A DNA stretch of 64,000 nucleotides from Bacillota bacterium. Lineage in GTDB: Bacteria > Bacillota > Clostridia > Acetivibrionales > JAEZXR01. The stretch is from NCBI GenBank assembly GCA_023419605.1, contig JAEZXR010000043.1, forward strand, positions 1 through 64,000. The letters run 5' to 3'. The notes under the pieces are model-generated. The model saw only the letters and a program-made list of their open reading frames with translations, was not told where the DNA came from and ran no database searches. Within the stretch, counting starts at the first letter, position 1. Each line of letters opens with the position of its first letter. Shown piece after piece: positions 33,651 to 42,796 of this stretch. The position numbers and the translations under genes were made by a program.

Positions 33651-35048
33651 ATGAAAAATAAATCAGTTAAAATTACGCTTCAATATATCAGCACCATTGT
33701 TTTCATCGTATTAATCGTACTCGCTCTAAACTATGGCCTTTTCCTTTTCTTTATCCGCTGGAGCCCGTCGGTAATGGAGCCGGCCCAAACCGTAAAAGCC
33801 CTCGCACTGGAGCTGCATCAGGACAATCACCAATTATCCTTGGAAACAGCGGAAATGATAAAAAATAACAACCTGTGGGTACAGCTTGTAGATCCAAAGG
33901 GTGATGTAATTTATGACAGCAACAAGCCCAATGATATCGGCGGCCATTATTCCCTTAAGGATATTGCCGTATTATCCAGAAACTTTTTAAATGATTATCC
34001 CGTTTTTGTTTGGGAGAGCGGAGAAAACCTGGTCCTGCTGGGTTATCCCAAGGATTCCATATCCAGATACAATTGGTATATACCGACGAAAATCGGAGCC
34101 TCCCTCCCCTCAACCTTTCTTTTCCTCCTGCTCTTTAACGTAGCCATTACAGTGATCGTATCCATATTTCTGGGTAGAAGACTGACGAAGCCCTTAACCC
34201 GCTTAATCAATGCAGTTTTCTTATTAAAGCAGGAAAAAGAGGTATATATAGAGGAAAAAGGCGTATATATGGATTTGGCCCAGAGCATCACGGAAACATC
34301 ACGAACGATTATAGATAAAAACAACAAAATCAGACTTCGTGATGCTGCTGTTACCAACTGGGTTGCAGGGATTTCACATGATGTTCGAACACCCTTATCC
34401 ATGATTTTAGGATATTCCGCATTAATGGAGGAAGATGCTGCTTTACCGGAAGAAATACATTCACAAGCGAAGATCATCACGGAGAATGCACTTCGATTAA
34501 GAGAGCTTGTCACGGACCTGAACCTCGCCACCTCTTTACAGTACAATATGCAGCCGTTGACACGCTCCCGGGTCAGACTGGGAAATATCGCGAGAGAAGC
34601 AATGGCAAGCTGCATTAACAGCGGTGTTCTTCAGAACTGCCGTATTGATGGGGTTATAGAAGATGAAAATACAGTTGTTTTACTGGATGACAAACTGTTT
34701 TTACGCGCTGTAGTAAACCTCATCATGAACAGTGCAAAGCATAACAAGAACGGCTGCTGCATCACCGTAACCGTTCCCGAAGCAGCGGAAGAAGATCCTT
34801 ATGCTTCCCTCCGGGTCTCCGACAATGGCTGCGGTATTCCGCAGGATACCATAAAAAGGGTTACCCAGCATGACTTTTTTAATTTTTCAATCCATCAAAC
34901 CAATGGAGGGCTGGGGCTCATTATTGTCAGAAGCATCGTGGAAGCCCACCATGGAAAATTAATCATTGAAAGTGAAATTGGTAAGGGGACTGTTGTAATT
35001 TTAAAAATTCCGAAAACGGATTCCCTGCCGGAGAATGAGCCGCGGTAA
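33651..35048 (+). CDS. Sensor histidine kinase (HisKA/HATPase)
   Basis: The kinase is about 465 residues from the ATG at 33651, which follows AGGTGGG. Two transmembrane segments (about 11-32 and 150-172) enclose an extracytoplasmic region of about 115 residues. The dimerisation box is AGISHDVRTPLSMILGYSAL with the phosphorylated histidine. The ATP-binding domain has NLIMNSAKHNKNG, VSDNGCGIP and TNGGLGLIIVRSIVEAHHG. It would phosphorylate the neighbouring OmpR-type regulator. The signal is unknown. Confidence 0.92.
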   Translation: MKNKSVKITLQYISTIVFIVLIVLALNYGLFLFFIRWSPSVMEPAQTVKALALELHQDNHQLSLETAEMIKNNNLWVQLVDPKGDVIYDSNKPNDIGGHYSLKDIAVLSRNFLNDYPVFVWESGENLVLLGYPKDSISRYNWYIPTKIGASLPSTFLFLLLFNVAITVIVSIFLGRRLTKPLTRLINAVFLLKQEKEVYIEEKGVYMDLAQSITETSRTIIDKNNKIRLRDAAVTNWVAGISHDVRTPLSMILGYSALMEEDAALPEEIHSQAKIITENALRLRELVTDLNLATSLQYNMQPLTRSRVRLGNIAREAMASCINSGVLQNCRIDGVIEDENTVVLLDDKLFLRAVVNLIMNSAKHNKNGCCITVTVPEAAEEDPYASLRVSDNGCGIPQDTIKRVTQHDFFNFSIHQTNGGLGLIIVRSIVEAHHGKLIIESEIGKGTVVILKIPKTDSLPENEPR

Positions 35049-35073
35049 TTGGACGAGCTGTCCGAAGTATAGG

Positions 35074-35105
35074 CTATACAAATCCGGATGGAACTTAGCT
35101 GATCC
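35074..35105 (+). repeat. Copy of the 3' end of the solute-binding-protein gene
   Basis: These 32 bases match 41090-41121 on the opposite strand with two differences. In frame they encode YTNPDGT and a stop, against YTNSDGT at the end of the binding protein encoded at 41097-42668. It is a remnant just after the kinase gene, and with the other copy it forms an inverted pair enclosing about 6 kb. Confidence 0.7.
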
Positions 35106-35136
35106 ATTTTAATGGACGGGAAATTTGGGGCCCACT

Positions 35137-35163
35137 TTTACATCTTTGCATTTATGGTATAAT
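35137..35163 (+). promoter_or_regulatory. Promoter of the LabA-like gene
   Basis: TTTACA (35137-35142) and TATAAT (35158-35163) are 15 bp apart, slightly short but otherwise good. The start codon lies about 70 nt downstream. Confidence 0.5.
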
Positions 35164-35231
35164 GAATATATACCAAGGAGAATATGTAAATACATTTAAT
35201 TCTCGCAGTAGAAAGACAAAGGAGAAAAAGA

Positions 35232-36008
35232 ATGCAAACATTAAACGACTTGAGACTTGCAGTACTCATTGACGCAGATAATGTTCCCTATAGTAATGTA
35301 AAAGGTATGATGGAAGAAATCGCGAAGTACGGTACGCCAACTTTTAAAAGGATCTACGGAGACTGGACGAACCCCAGTGTTTCAGGCTGGAAGAATGTTC
35401 TTTTAAAAAATGCCATAACACCCATTCAGCAATACAGTTACACGACGGGAAAGAATTCTACCGACTCTGCCATGATTATCGATGCCATGGACATCCTCTA
35501 TTCAGGTAAGGTAGATGGATTCTGCCTGGTCTCCAGCGACAGCGATTTTACCCGGCTGGCGACCCGACTTCGTGAAGCCGGTATGAGAGTCATCGGTATC
35601 GGAGAAAGAAAAACCCCCAACCCTTTTATCGTGGCCTGCGACAAATTCATCTACATCGAAATCATAAATTCCGCAGAGGATAAATTTGAAGCGGATGAAT
35701 CGGAAATAATTAAGAACAGCACCGCGAAGCCAAAACAGAATCCTAAAGGCAATACCCTGAAAAAGGTTGGCCAGCAATTAAGCACCTTAATTGCCTCCTC
35801 GGTCAATGATCTGGCCGATGAAAACGGATGGGCCTTTTTAGGGGAAGTTGGAACACTCATTATCAAAAAGCAGCCGGATTTTGACCCCCGTGTCTATGGC
35901 TATCAAAAGCTGGCACCTTTGATCAAAGCATTACGGCAATTTGAGATCGATGAACGGGATACAGGACGCCAGCACGTGAAACACATCTATATCCGTAATA
36001 AAAAATAG
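35232..36008 (+). CDS. LabA-like NYN-domain protein with C-terminal OST-HTH/LOTUS domain
   Basis: The 258-residue protein has an N-terminal NYN (PIN-like nuclease) domain (about 8-145) with the acidic residues VLIDADNVPYSN, NSTDSAMIIDAMDIL and LVSSDSDFTRLATRLREAGM. The C-terminal region (about 175-255: LSTLIASSVNDLADENGWAF and FDPRVYGYQKLAPLIKAL) is an OST-HTH/LOTUS winged helix associated with RNA binding. The combination suggests an RNA-directed nuclease or RNA-metabolism factor; bacterial members are widespread but little characterised. It stands alone with its own promoter and terminator. Confidence 0.85.
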   Translation: MQTLNDLRLAVLIDADNVPYSNVKGMMEEIAKYGTPTFKRIYGDWTNPSVSGWKNVLLKNAITPIQQYSYTTGKNSTDSAMIIDAMDILYSGKVDGFCLVSSDSDFTRLATRLREAGMRVIGIGERKTPNPFIVACDKFIYIEIINSAEDKFEADESEIIKNSTAKPKQNPKGNTLKKVGQQLSTLIASSVNDLADENGWAFLGEVGTLIIKKQPDFDPRVYGYQKLAPLIKALRQFEIDERDTGRQHVKHIYIRNKK

Positions 36009-36042
36009 TACCTATTCAAGCCGTCATATCAAAACCCGGAAA

Positions 36043-36081
36043 AACATGCGGCAGGGAAGAAGGCCTCCCCTGCCGCATGTT
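36043..36081. terminator. Terminator after the LabA-like gene
   Basis: AACATGCGGCAGGG pairs perfectly with CCCTGCCGCATGTT around an 11-base loop and is followed by ATATTATCC. It also faces the end of the permease remnant on the other strand. Confidence 0.75.
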
Positions 36082-36084
36082 ATA

Positions 36085-36477
36085 TTATCCTTTCAATGCA
36101 CCTACCATGGCACCCTTCACAAAATACTTCTGCAGGAACGGATACGCACATAGGATCGGAACTGTCGCCACCATGATGGTGGCATATTTTATGGTTTCGG
36201 ATATGGCTTCCTTCTCCGTAACAGCCACGTTTTGCATCATGTCATTGGTACTGTTGGAGATCAGAATCTCCCGCAGCACCAACTGGAGAGGGTACAGTTC
36301 CCTTTTCCTCAAATAGATCATGGCGCTAAACCATGAATTCCAACGGCCTACACCGTAGTAAAGCGCCATAACGGCAATGGCGGGAAGGGACAAAGGTAAA
36401 ACAAGCCTGAGCAGAATAGTAAATTCGTTCGCCCCATCCATTCCGGCAGACTCGATCAGGCTGTCGGGTACACTCCA
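36085..36477 (-). pseudogene. C-terminal remnant of a CUT1 sugar ABC permease (LplC/YtcP type)
   Basis: About 130 codons remain: SVPDSLIESAGMDGANEF, the coupling loop of a MalG/LplC-type permease, then two or three membrane spans and the typical end YFVKGAMVGALKG. The N-terminal spans are missing, and upstream the frame runs without start codon into the stop codon of the HxlR gene. It is a truncated gene. The matching transporter is not in the window apart from the solitary binding protein at 41097-42668. Confidence 0.8.
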
Positions 36478-36549
36478 TTGTTTCGCATTTTGGGAAATAA
36501 ATTGGCTAAAATCAGCAAAACGATTTGTTGATGAAAGGAAGATTATAAA

Positions 36550-36885
36550 TCACTCTCTGCTATATGCTTTTCCCCATTTTTTCAGTTCAATAAATACCGA
36601 TTCCAAAAGCTTCCCTTTCTCCGTTAAACTGTACTCAACCTTAGGAGGAACTTCAGGATACACCTTACGTTTAACAATGTGGCTTTTTTCAAGCTCCTTT
36701 AATCGCAGGGAAAGGACTTTGGGGCTTACTCCCTGTAAGGATTTTAGCAGCTCACCGTACCGCAGGGGCCCATCGATTAATAGGTCGCGGATAATTAAAA
36801 ATGTCCACTTACTCCCTATAATATCCAGTGCCCTTTCAATGGGGCACCATTCGCCCGCCGGACATTTCACCAATTTTTCTTCCAT
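36550..36885 (-). CDS. HxlR family transcriptional regulator
   Basis: The product is about 111 residues from the ATG at 36885 after an AGGTGG site. The winged helix carries CPIERALDIIGSKWTFLIIR with the leading cysteine typical of HxlR/YodB proteins, then DGPLRYGELLKSLQGVSPKV and VPPKVEYSLTEKG. Some family members sense quinones, aldehydes or disulfide stress through that cysteine. Its target gene is not obvious: the only neighbour downstream is the permease remnant. Confidence 0.9.
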   Translation of the reverse strand: MEEKLVKCPAGEWCPIERALDIIGSKWTFLIIRDLLIDGPLRYGELLKSLQGVSPKVLSLRLKELEKSHIVKRKVYPEVPPKVEYSLTEKGKLLESVFIELKKWGKAYSRE

Positions 36886-37168
36886 ATAACCACCTGTAAT
36901 TCTCAATTCTATCTTTTCGAAAATAATAGAATAAAATCATCAATACTTCCCAAAGTATAGTATATATTATATAATCCGGACAGTGCAAGGCTTTGCGCAA
37001 TAAATTGACTATAAAAACAGGCGAGCAGTAGTTCTCAGTGATTTCAAGCATGTGTAAGCATATTTACAGGTACTAATTTTTAGGATCCGCCAAGGTTACA
37101 TAATACACATAAATAGATGCGCGATCATAGAATAGATTAGGATCTATATATAAGAAAGGGGAATTAAA

Positions 37169-37438
37169 ATGCATGGCTTAAAGGACGGATATATGTGTAC
37201 TCAGACTGTGATACCACACCCTCCCAAGCCTTCACATTTAGATGCATGTTATCTTATTAGAAAGATGGAACCTATCGTTGAGCGAGGTGTATGGGAGAGC
37301 AAAGAGTTTGGAACAAGGCACGCTGTCCGGGAGGCAGCACTAACTGCCTATTTAATGGGCAAAGGATACGACGAAAGGACTGCTCATATAATGGTAGAAC
37401 ACTGGATAAGAATGGGGCTCTTCCCCACATATGAGTAA
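37169..37438 (+). CDS. Small protein of unknown function (89 residues)
   Basis: A GAAAGGGGAATT site precedes the ATG and a perfect terminator follows the stop, so this is very likely a real single-gene transcript. The protein is soluble and mixed in charge. Its N-terminus has HPPKPSHLDACYLIRKMEP and the C-terminal half, HAVREAALTAYLMGKGYDER then TAHIMVEHWIRMG, looks like a compact helical domain. I do not recognise the family. Confidence 0.65.
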   Translation: MHGLKDGYMCTQTVIPHPPKPSHLDACYLIRKMEPIVERGVWESKEFGTRHAVREAALTAYLMGKGYDERTAHIMVEHWIRMGLFPTYE

Positions 37439-37466
37439 ACCGGTAACTAAAATTCAATAATACTTT

Positions 37467-37504
37467 AAATAGGGTGCCTTCAACTATTTGAAGGCACCCT
37501 ATTT
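37467..37504. terminator. Bidirectional terminator, perfect 17-bp stem
   Basis: AAATAGGGTGCCTTCAA pairs exactly with TTGAAGGCACCCTATTT around a CTAT loop. It lies between the small gene and the convergent YesN-type gene and ends transcripts from both. Confidence 0.85.
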
Positions 37505-37542
37505 CATTATGCTTCCTAATATTGGAGGATTTGCTCAAAAAA

Positions 37543-39159
37543 TTACACGCTTTTCTTTTTCAATACACTGTCTCGATACTGTACCACCGTCATTCCCGTA
37601 AGCTTCTTAAAGATCTTGCAAAAGTACTGCTGATCGGAAAAACCCAGCTTGTCATAAATCTCTTTTATTTTATAGTTGGATTCCAATACAAGCTGCTTGG
37701 CTTTTTCTATCCTAAGCTTGTTCACATAAAGAGAAATATTATCGCCGGTTTCCTTTTTAAACAGATAGCAAACATAGTGCTTTGAAAGATTCAGGTACTC
37801 TGCCAGGAATTTCAACGAGACTTCCTTATCATAGTTTTTCTCAATATAGTCCACTGCCTTCTTAATGATATAGTTCGAATTGTCCAGTCTGTAATTTTTA
37901 ATATCCCGTATCACCATCATAATAACACCCTTAAATAGTTTAACGGTACTTTTTATTTTGGTTGTCGTCATGATCATCGTATGGTAATAGGAGTAGTTTC
38001 TGTTTTCATCGCCTTCCGTAAAGCAGTGGTGATAGCGCTCAAAGATATTGCTGATCATATTGGAGTAAAACAATTTCACCTCTACTACCTTGGCCGTATT
38101 CTGTCTGAAAAAAGCTTCCATTTGCTCGATCACAGCAACGACTTTTTCCTCATCTTCTTCGTCCATATAACTGATCAGCTGCTGTTCATAGCCCTTTTTG
38201 ATACTGAATATATTAATATTATGCACGGCTCCTTCGGAAGCACTGATCACCCGGCTTTCATCCATGTAGAAGATCTGTTCCGCCTGTAAACAGACATCCT
38301 GGTACACACTGAAAACTTTCCTTATATCGGTAAAAGTGCGGCTTACTACTCCACTCAGCGGAATATCGAAGTATTGCATCATCGAATTCCGTATGGATGC
38401 AATGCTATTTTGAACTTCCGCTGCCTCCAGGTTCTTTTTCGATAAAAGGAAAACGAATTCATTGCTGCTTTCCTTAACCAAATAAGCCATCCTGGCCTCG
38501 GCTATAATGCCCGAAGCTATATTAATAATGGCATTATTCATGTGCTGCCATTCCTGGTCTGAAAAATCCGTTTTACGCTCTGCATCATCCCTAAACAGCA
38601 TCATTACGGCAAACCTTGATTCTTCTACGGTAAAACCCAAATCAGAGCATGTGGATAATAATTTATCTTCCACTACGCTTTCGGATTTTAAAAAGTCACT
38701 TAACAGCTTTTCTTTCAGTGTTTCTATGTTTGTATCAATCTGCTTTTTTAAATAACTGGTCCGCTCCTGTTCGCCTAATTTTGCGTCAAGGCTTTTCTTT
38801 AGGGTTGTCATTGCTTTTATCAGTTCTTCATCTTCCACCTCGGATTTTAGAATATAATCATCCGCGCCGCTTTTCAGCGCTTCCCTGGCGTATCCAAAAT
38901 CATCATAACAGGTTAAGATCAATATCTTAGCCTGCCGGTTCTCCTGCCGGATCTTTTTTGTAAGCCAAAGCCCGTCCTGTTTCGGCATTTTGATATCTGT
39001 AAGAATCACATCCGGTCGGTGAAGCTTATAAGCTTCATAGGCCTGCTCTCCGTTAGAGGCTTCCGCTACAATGGAAAACCCGATACTTTCCCAATCAATG
39101 GTTGATTTTATCCCGACCCTGACCAGAACCTCATCATCAACAATCAGCACCTTGTACAT
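37543..39159 (-). CDS. YesN-type response regulator with AraC DNA-binding domain
   Basis: The 538-residue protein has a receiver domain (1-120: VLIVDDEVLVRVGIKSTIDW, phosphoacceptor in VILTDIKMPKQDG, DDYILKSEVEDEEL), a long linker region (about 130-420) and a C-terminal AraC pair of helix-turn-helix motifs with VSLKFLAEYLNLSKHYVCYL and IKEIYDKLGFSDQQYFCKIF. It follows the YesM-type kinase by 11 bp. Relatives activate nearby polysaccharide or sugar uptake genes, here most plausibly the importer operon at 42874-47643. Confidence 0.92.
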   Translation of the reverse strand: MYKVLIVDDEVLVRVGIKSTIDWESIGFSIVAEASNGEQAYEAYKLHRPDVILTDIKMPKQDGLWLTKKIRQENRQAKILILTCYDDFGYAREALKSGADDYILKSEVEDEELIKAMTTLKKSLDAKLGEQERTSYLKKQIDTNIETLKEKLLSDFLKSESVVEDKLLSTCSDLGFTVEESRFAVMMLFRDDAERKTDFSDQEWQHMNNAIINIASGIIAEARMAYLVKESSNEFVFLLSKKNLEAAEVQNSIASIRNSMMQYFDIPLSGVVSRTFTDIRKVFSVYQDVCLQAEQIFYMDESRVISASEGAVHNINIFSIKKGYEQQLISYMDEEDEEKVVAVIEQMEAFFRQNTAKVVEVKLFYSNMISNIFERYHHCFTEGDENRNYSYYHTMIMTTTKIKSTVKLFKGVIMMVIRDIKNYRLDNSNYIIKKAVDYIEKNYDKEVSLKFLAEYLNLSKHYVCYLFKKETGDNISLYVNKLRIEKAKQLVLESNYKIKEIYDKLGFSDQQYFCKIFKKLTGMTVVQYRDSVLKKKSV

Positions 39160-39170
39160 AAAACCCTCCT

Positions 39171-40937
39171 TTAGGATAACCCTTCCGTTTTATATGGCAG
39201 TGTAAGCGTAATATGTGTTCCCTCATTTTCACCTGTAACGATGTGAATGCCATAATTCTCTCCAAAATACAGCTTTATTCTCTGCTGAATATTATTGAGT
39301 CCCACTGTACTGAATTTGTTTACATCCTTTTCCGATCTGAAGATGTTCTTCAGTATCTCCGGCTTGATTCCGGGACCGTTGTCATTCACCTCAATCACCA
39401 GTGTTGTGTCCTTTTTATAAGCTTTTATTTCTATATGAAGCTGCCTCGGATTTTCCTCCTCCGATCCCGACCCGTAAATAATGGAGTTTTCAATAATGGG
39501 CTGTAAAATCAGCTTGGGAATACAGCATCCGTAACATTCATCGGCAATTGTGTAGCCAATGGTAAAGGATTCGTTAAAGCGCAGCTTTTGTATTAGAATA
39601 TAGTTCTCTACATGTTCGATTTCCTCTCTGAGCAAAATCATATCCTTCCCCAGGTTTATGCTGACTTTAAGAAGTTTAATCAGTGCAGTTACCGCACTGC
39701 TTATACTCTTTGCACCTTGAATTTTCGCCATCCATTTAATGGTATTCAGCGTATTATATAAAAAGTGGGGGTTAATTTGGGCATGGAGGGCCTCCAATTC
39801 GATCTCCTTCTTCTGCCTCTCCTCTTCAATCAGTTTCTCAATCAGTGATTTTGTCTCGCTGATCATCGTATTAAAGCTTGTACCCAGCTGCCCGATCTCA
39901 TCCTTTCCGGTCATAGTGACGCGTACATCCAGATTTCCATTTTCCGCCTTTTTCATCACCTTCATCATGCGGATGATGGGTTCCGTGACTTTTATGGAAA
40001 AAGCAAGTGCTAAACCTAGAGTAATAATAACATAGATGATCCCCGTCGTTATCAAATTCCATTGAATTTCCTCAATCTCTTTATATAAATACTTGGACGG
40101 GATTGTTTTTACAATCTTCCAGCCGTTGGTGCTGCATGTGGAGTATATGGCGATTTGCTCTACACGGTTATCCGTAAAGGAAGCATGTCCGCTGTTTTTC
40201 TGGTTGGAAAGGATTTGTTTTGCATAGCTTTCCTCCTTTATACTGCTCCCGATCTTGGTCTTATCCGGATGGCTTACAATTTCTCCGTCCCGATTGCAGA
40301 TGAAAACCTGCCCGCCTTCCCCGCTCATGAGGTTTTTGTAAGACTTTTCAAGCACGGCCTCATCGATATCAATGGTCATCAGGCCCAGTTCCTTCAATGT
40401 ATTAAAATCAACTAACTTTCTTCCCAGAGATAAGTAATACTTATCAAACTCCCCCGATAGAATTTTTATTTTTTCACGGCGGGTGTTTACCCAAAGAATT
40501 TCCCCTTCTGTCTTAGATAACATATCAACGGGCATATAATCCGGCTTTTCAGCCACTTTAATTGCACCCACCGAATAAAAGTTCTTGTCCGTCAATATAT
40601 CGATCCCATCGATGTCATCTCTTGAGGTGTAAAAGCTTCTCAGCAAATTCCGAAATTGGACCGTATCCATCGTCTCTCTATTATTTAACGCTTGTAAGAA
40701 ATCTCTGTTGGCAAGAATCACATTGGAAAACTCCTGGATATCGTTTAAAATAAAGTCAATGTTCTTTCCGGCTTCATATACCGACTGAATGGCCGACTCG
40801 CTGTACTTTTTGCTTATAATTCCTTTTACCAGATTTGAATATATAACGGAAAAAAGTATAATGGGAACCAAGATGAAAACGATGGTAATGCAGATCAGCT
40901 TGAACCGGAAACTATTGATGAATTTTACACCTTCCAT
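39171..40937 (-). CDS. YesM-type sensor histidine kinase
   Basis: The kinase is about 588 residues from the ATG at 40937 (GAGGAG eight bases upstream). A first transmembrane segment (about 10-32) and a second (about 290-312) enclose a large extracellular sensor with Cache-like features. A HAMP linker follows. The His_kinase domain has QINPHFLYNTLNTIKWMA with the phosphorylated histidine, and the ATPase has EVNDNGPGI and VGLNNIQQRIKLYFG. It lies between the solute-binding protein gene and the YesN-type regulator gene and may receive its signal through that binding protein. Confidence 0.92.
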   Translation of the reverse strand: MEGVKFINSFRFKLICITIVFILVPIILFSVIYSNLVKGIISKKYSESAIQSVYEAGKNIDFILNDIQEFSNVILANRDFLQALNNRETMDTVQFRNLLRSFYTSRDDIDGIDILTDKNFYSVGAIKVAEKPDYMPVDMLSKTEGEILWVNTRREKIKILSGEFDKYYLSLGRKLVDFNTLKELGLMTIDIDEAVLEKSYKNLMSGEGGQVFICNRDGEIVSHPDKTKIGSSIKEESYAKQILSNQKNSGHASFTDNRVEQIAIYSTCSTNGWKIVKTIPSKYLYKEIEEIQWNLITTGIIYVIITLGLALAFSIKVTEPIIRMMKVMKKAENGNLDVRVTMTGKDEIGQLGTSFNTMISETKSLIEKLIEEERQKKEIELEALHAQINPHFLYNTLNTIKWMAKIQGAKSISSAVTALIKLLKVSINLGKDMILLREEIEHVENYILIQKLRFNESFTIGYTIADECYGCCIPKLILQPIIENSIIYGSGSEEENPRQLHIEIKAYKKDTTLVIEVNDNGPGIKPEILKNIFRSEKDVNKFSTVGLNNIQQRIKLYFGENYGIHIVTGENEGTHITLTLPYKTEGLS

Positions 40938-41089
40938 ACATTTGCTCCTCACAATTTGGGATGGTTCTACAGCAAAAGATACCGAATGGCCTTACGGAAA
41001 TAATCCGCTGCAGCATTTATATACAATCGGATTGGTAACTGCTGATTTGGGTATCGTACAGCCAACGGTTCTAGGGCCTTACGATGTAC

Positions 41090-41121
41090 GAATCAGCTAA
41101 GTTCCATCCGAATTTGTATAG
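41090..41121 (-). repeat. 32-bp repeat at the 3' end of the binding-protein gene
   Basis: This covers the last codons of the gene at 41097-42668 plus 7 bases and matches 35074-35105 in opposite orientation with two differences. The short spacer beyond it up to 40937 has no assigned gene, though its plus strand stays open for about 45 codons (PYGNNPLQHLYTIGLVTADL) and may be another small remnant. Confidence 0.65.
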
Positions 41122-42668
41122 TTGCTGCTTAAGGCTTTAATCTCATCATGGATTGATTTTGCTACATTTTCTACGTTTATATCGTCTCGGATCATTTGAT
41201 GCAGATTTTTAATAATGATCTGCTCAACATAGTAAAAGTTTCCTATTTTAGGTCGGTAATACGCATTTTCTTTTTTCCATGCATCCAGCACAGCCGGAAG
41301 TTCCGGCATCGCCCTGTATTTGCTGTTGCTGCCCTGGTTTCCTGCGATTACATTCTTTATATCCTTATCCTCGTATACCGACTTCCTGGGTGGGATTCCT
41401 CCGCCTTCCGAGTGTTTCAGCACGAAAAGCTGGGTCTGCGGAGAGGTCGCCCATACGATAAACAGCCATGCCGCCTGTTTTTCCTGTTCAGAGGCATACT
41501 TGTTAATTCCGATACCGGACCCTCCGTAGATACTCGCACTTCGCTCCGGGCCGTAGGGTAATATGCTGTAACCCACCTTACCGGCAACCTTTGAAGTCGA
41601 CGGGTTTTCGATGGAGGATGAGTTTTCATCCCAGTTGGGCATCATGGCGATTTCACCGTTTTTGAAGGCCTGTGCAGTATCATACCAATCCCAATTCAAA
41701 CTTTTTGAGGAAGAGGATTGTATGATTTTTTTATACATCGTAAGGGCATCGATAAAATTGGGGGTCAGGACACCGATTTCATGCGGCTCCTTTATCCCGA
41801 GGCTGCCTACATTTTCATCCTTAAAATAATCGCCTCCGTAAGCAGCCAATACATTGGAAAAGTCACAAAAAATCGAGTTGTGCTCCTGGGCCATGTGCCC
41901 GCTGCCGTATTTCACCTCAGTATCCGGAACATTCTTATCAATCCAGTCGGCAATCTCACAATACTTTTCCCAGGTAAAACCGTATTGTCCGGGAGTCCAG
42001 TCATAGCCCCTATCCCTTTGAAAGCTTTCCCTATACTTCTCGAAGATGTCCTTCCGGTAATATAGGATCATGGTGGTCGTATCGAAAGGTATGGAATACA
42101 CGGCTGCCTTATCAATATAGTACGACTCGACGTTTACCTGCTCTTCAAAAAAATCCTCCAGCCCCCCCGGTATGTGCGGCAGATTCGGATTTCCGTTATA
42201 GCGGTTCAGATCCTCAAAATTTGTTGCGAACCGGTTTAAGGTTTGATAAGGATCTACATAGATAAGCGGGTATCTCCCATCCTTTGTAATAAACCCCATG
42301 TTTATTTTTTCACTTAGGGCACTAAAGTCCATCGCGCGGATATTGATATTGATCCCTGTAACTTTGGTAAATTCCTGACTTTCCTTTGTTAAGATATTCG
42401 CATTGATGGTATTTTCAACCAAGAAATTTAAAGTCACTCCCTCAAATTGGCGCCAGTCAAACCCTTCCGGCGCTTCAATATTCGGAAGGCTGGAATACGC
42501 TTCATAAAAAGGTGCAGCTACCACCTGTTTATCCGAATCATTCCCGATTTCACCCGGCAATCCCATATTCTTATTTTTCATATTCAAAGGACCGTCAGAA
42601 ACGAATGTTGAAAGAATAGAGACCAACAGCACTGCCACAAGGATTGTAATACTCATTCTTTTTGCCAC
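41097..42668 (-). CDS. Extracellular solute-binding protein (CUT1 type), membrane-anchored
   Basis: The protein is about 523 residues from a GTG at 42668, eight bases after GGAGGTGG. It is a family 1 sugar-binding protein: FLVENTINANILTKESQEF, IPFDTTTMILYYRKDIFEKY, FKNGEIAMMPNWDENSS and AAWLFIVWATSPQTQLFVLK. Its N-terminus is a single hydrophobic segment without a lipobox cysteine, so it should stay tethered by a transmembrane helix. No intact CUT1 permease or ATPase is near, and the YesM-type kinase follows 159 bp downstream, which points to a sensory role rather than transport. Confidence 0.82.
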   Translation of the reverse strand: MAKRMSITILVAVLLVSILSTFVSDGPLNMKNKNMGLPGEIGNDSDKQVVAAPFYEAYSSLPNIEAPEGFDWRQFEGVTLNFLVENTINANILTKESQEFTKVTGININIRAMDFSALSEKINMGFITKDGRYPLIYVDPYQTLNRFATNFEDLNRYNGNPNLPHIPGGLEDFFEEQVNVESYYIDKAAVYSIPFDTTTMILYYRKDIFEKYRESFQRDRGYDWTPGQYGFTWEKYCEIADWIDKNVPDTEVKYGSGHMAQEHNSIFCDFSNVLAAYGGDYFKDENVGSLGIKEPHEIGVLTPNFIDALTMYKKIIQSSSSKSLNWDWYDTAQAFKNGEIAMMPNWDENSSSIENPSTSKVAGKVGYSILPYGPERSASIYGGSGIGINKYASEQEKQAAWLFIVWATSPQTQLFVLKHSEGGGIPPRKSVYEDKDIKNVIAGNQGSNSKYRAMPELPAVLDAWKKENAYYRPKIGNFYYVEQIIIKNLHQMIRDDINVENVAKSIHDEIKALSSNYTNSDGT

Positions 42669-42796
42669 GGAACCACCTCCGAATGAAAAGTACACTGCTT
42701 GCCTTATACTATGATTTTACCTTTTATCCTAACAAAATACAAATGGATATTATATCTATCCTCATTATAGGTTTTAATTTTCGACAAAAAATCACA

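Noticed and set aside
37433..37446. Second RbsR operator at the stop of the small gene
   Set aside because: TAAACCGGTAAC matches one core only, overlaps a coding end and is not near a promoter; probably chance.
40789..41100. 103-codon plus-strand frame across the kinase start
   Set aside because: Most of it is opposite the kinase gene. The last 45 codons look protein-like and may be a remnant, but there is no start or support for a functional gene.
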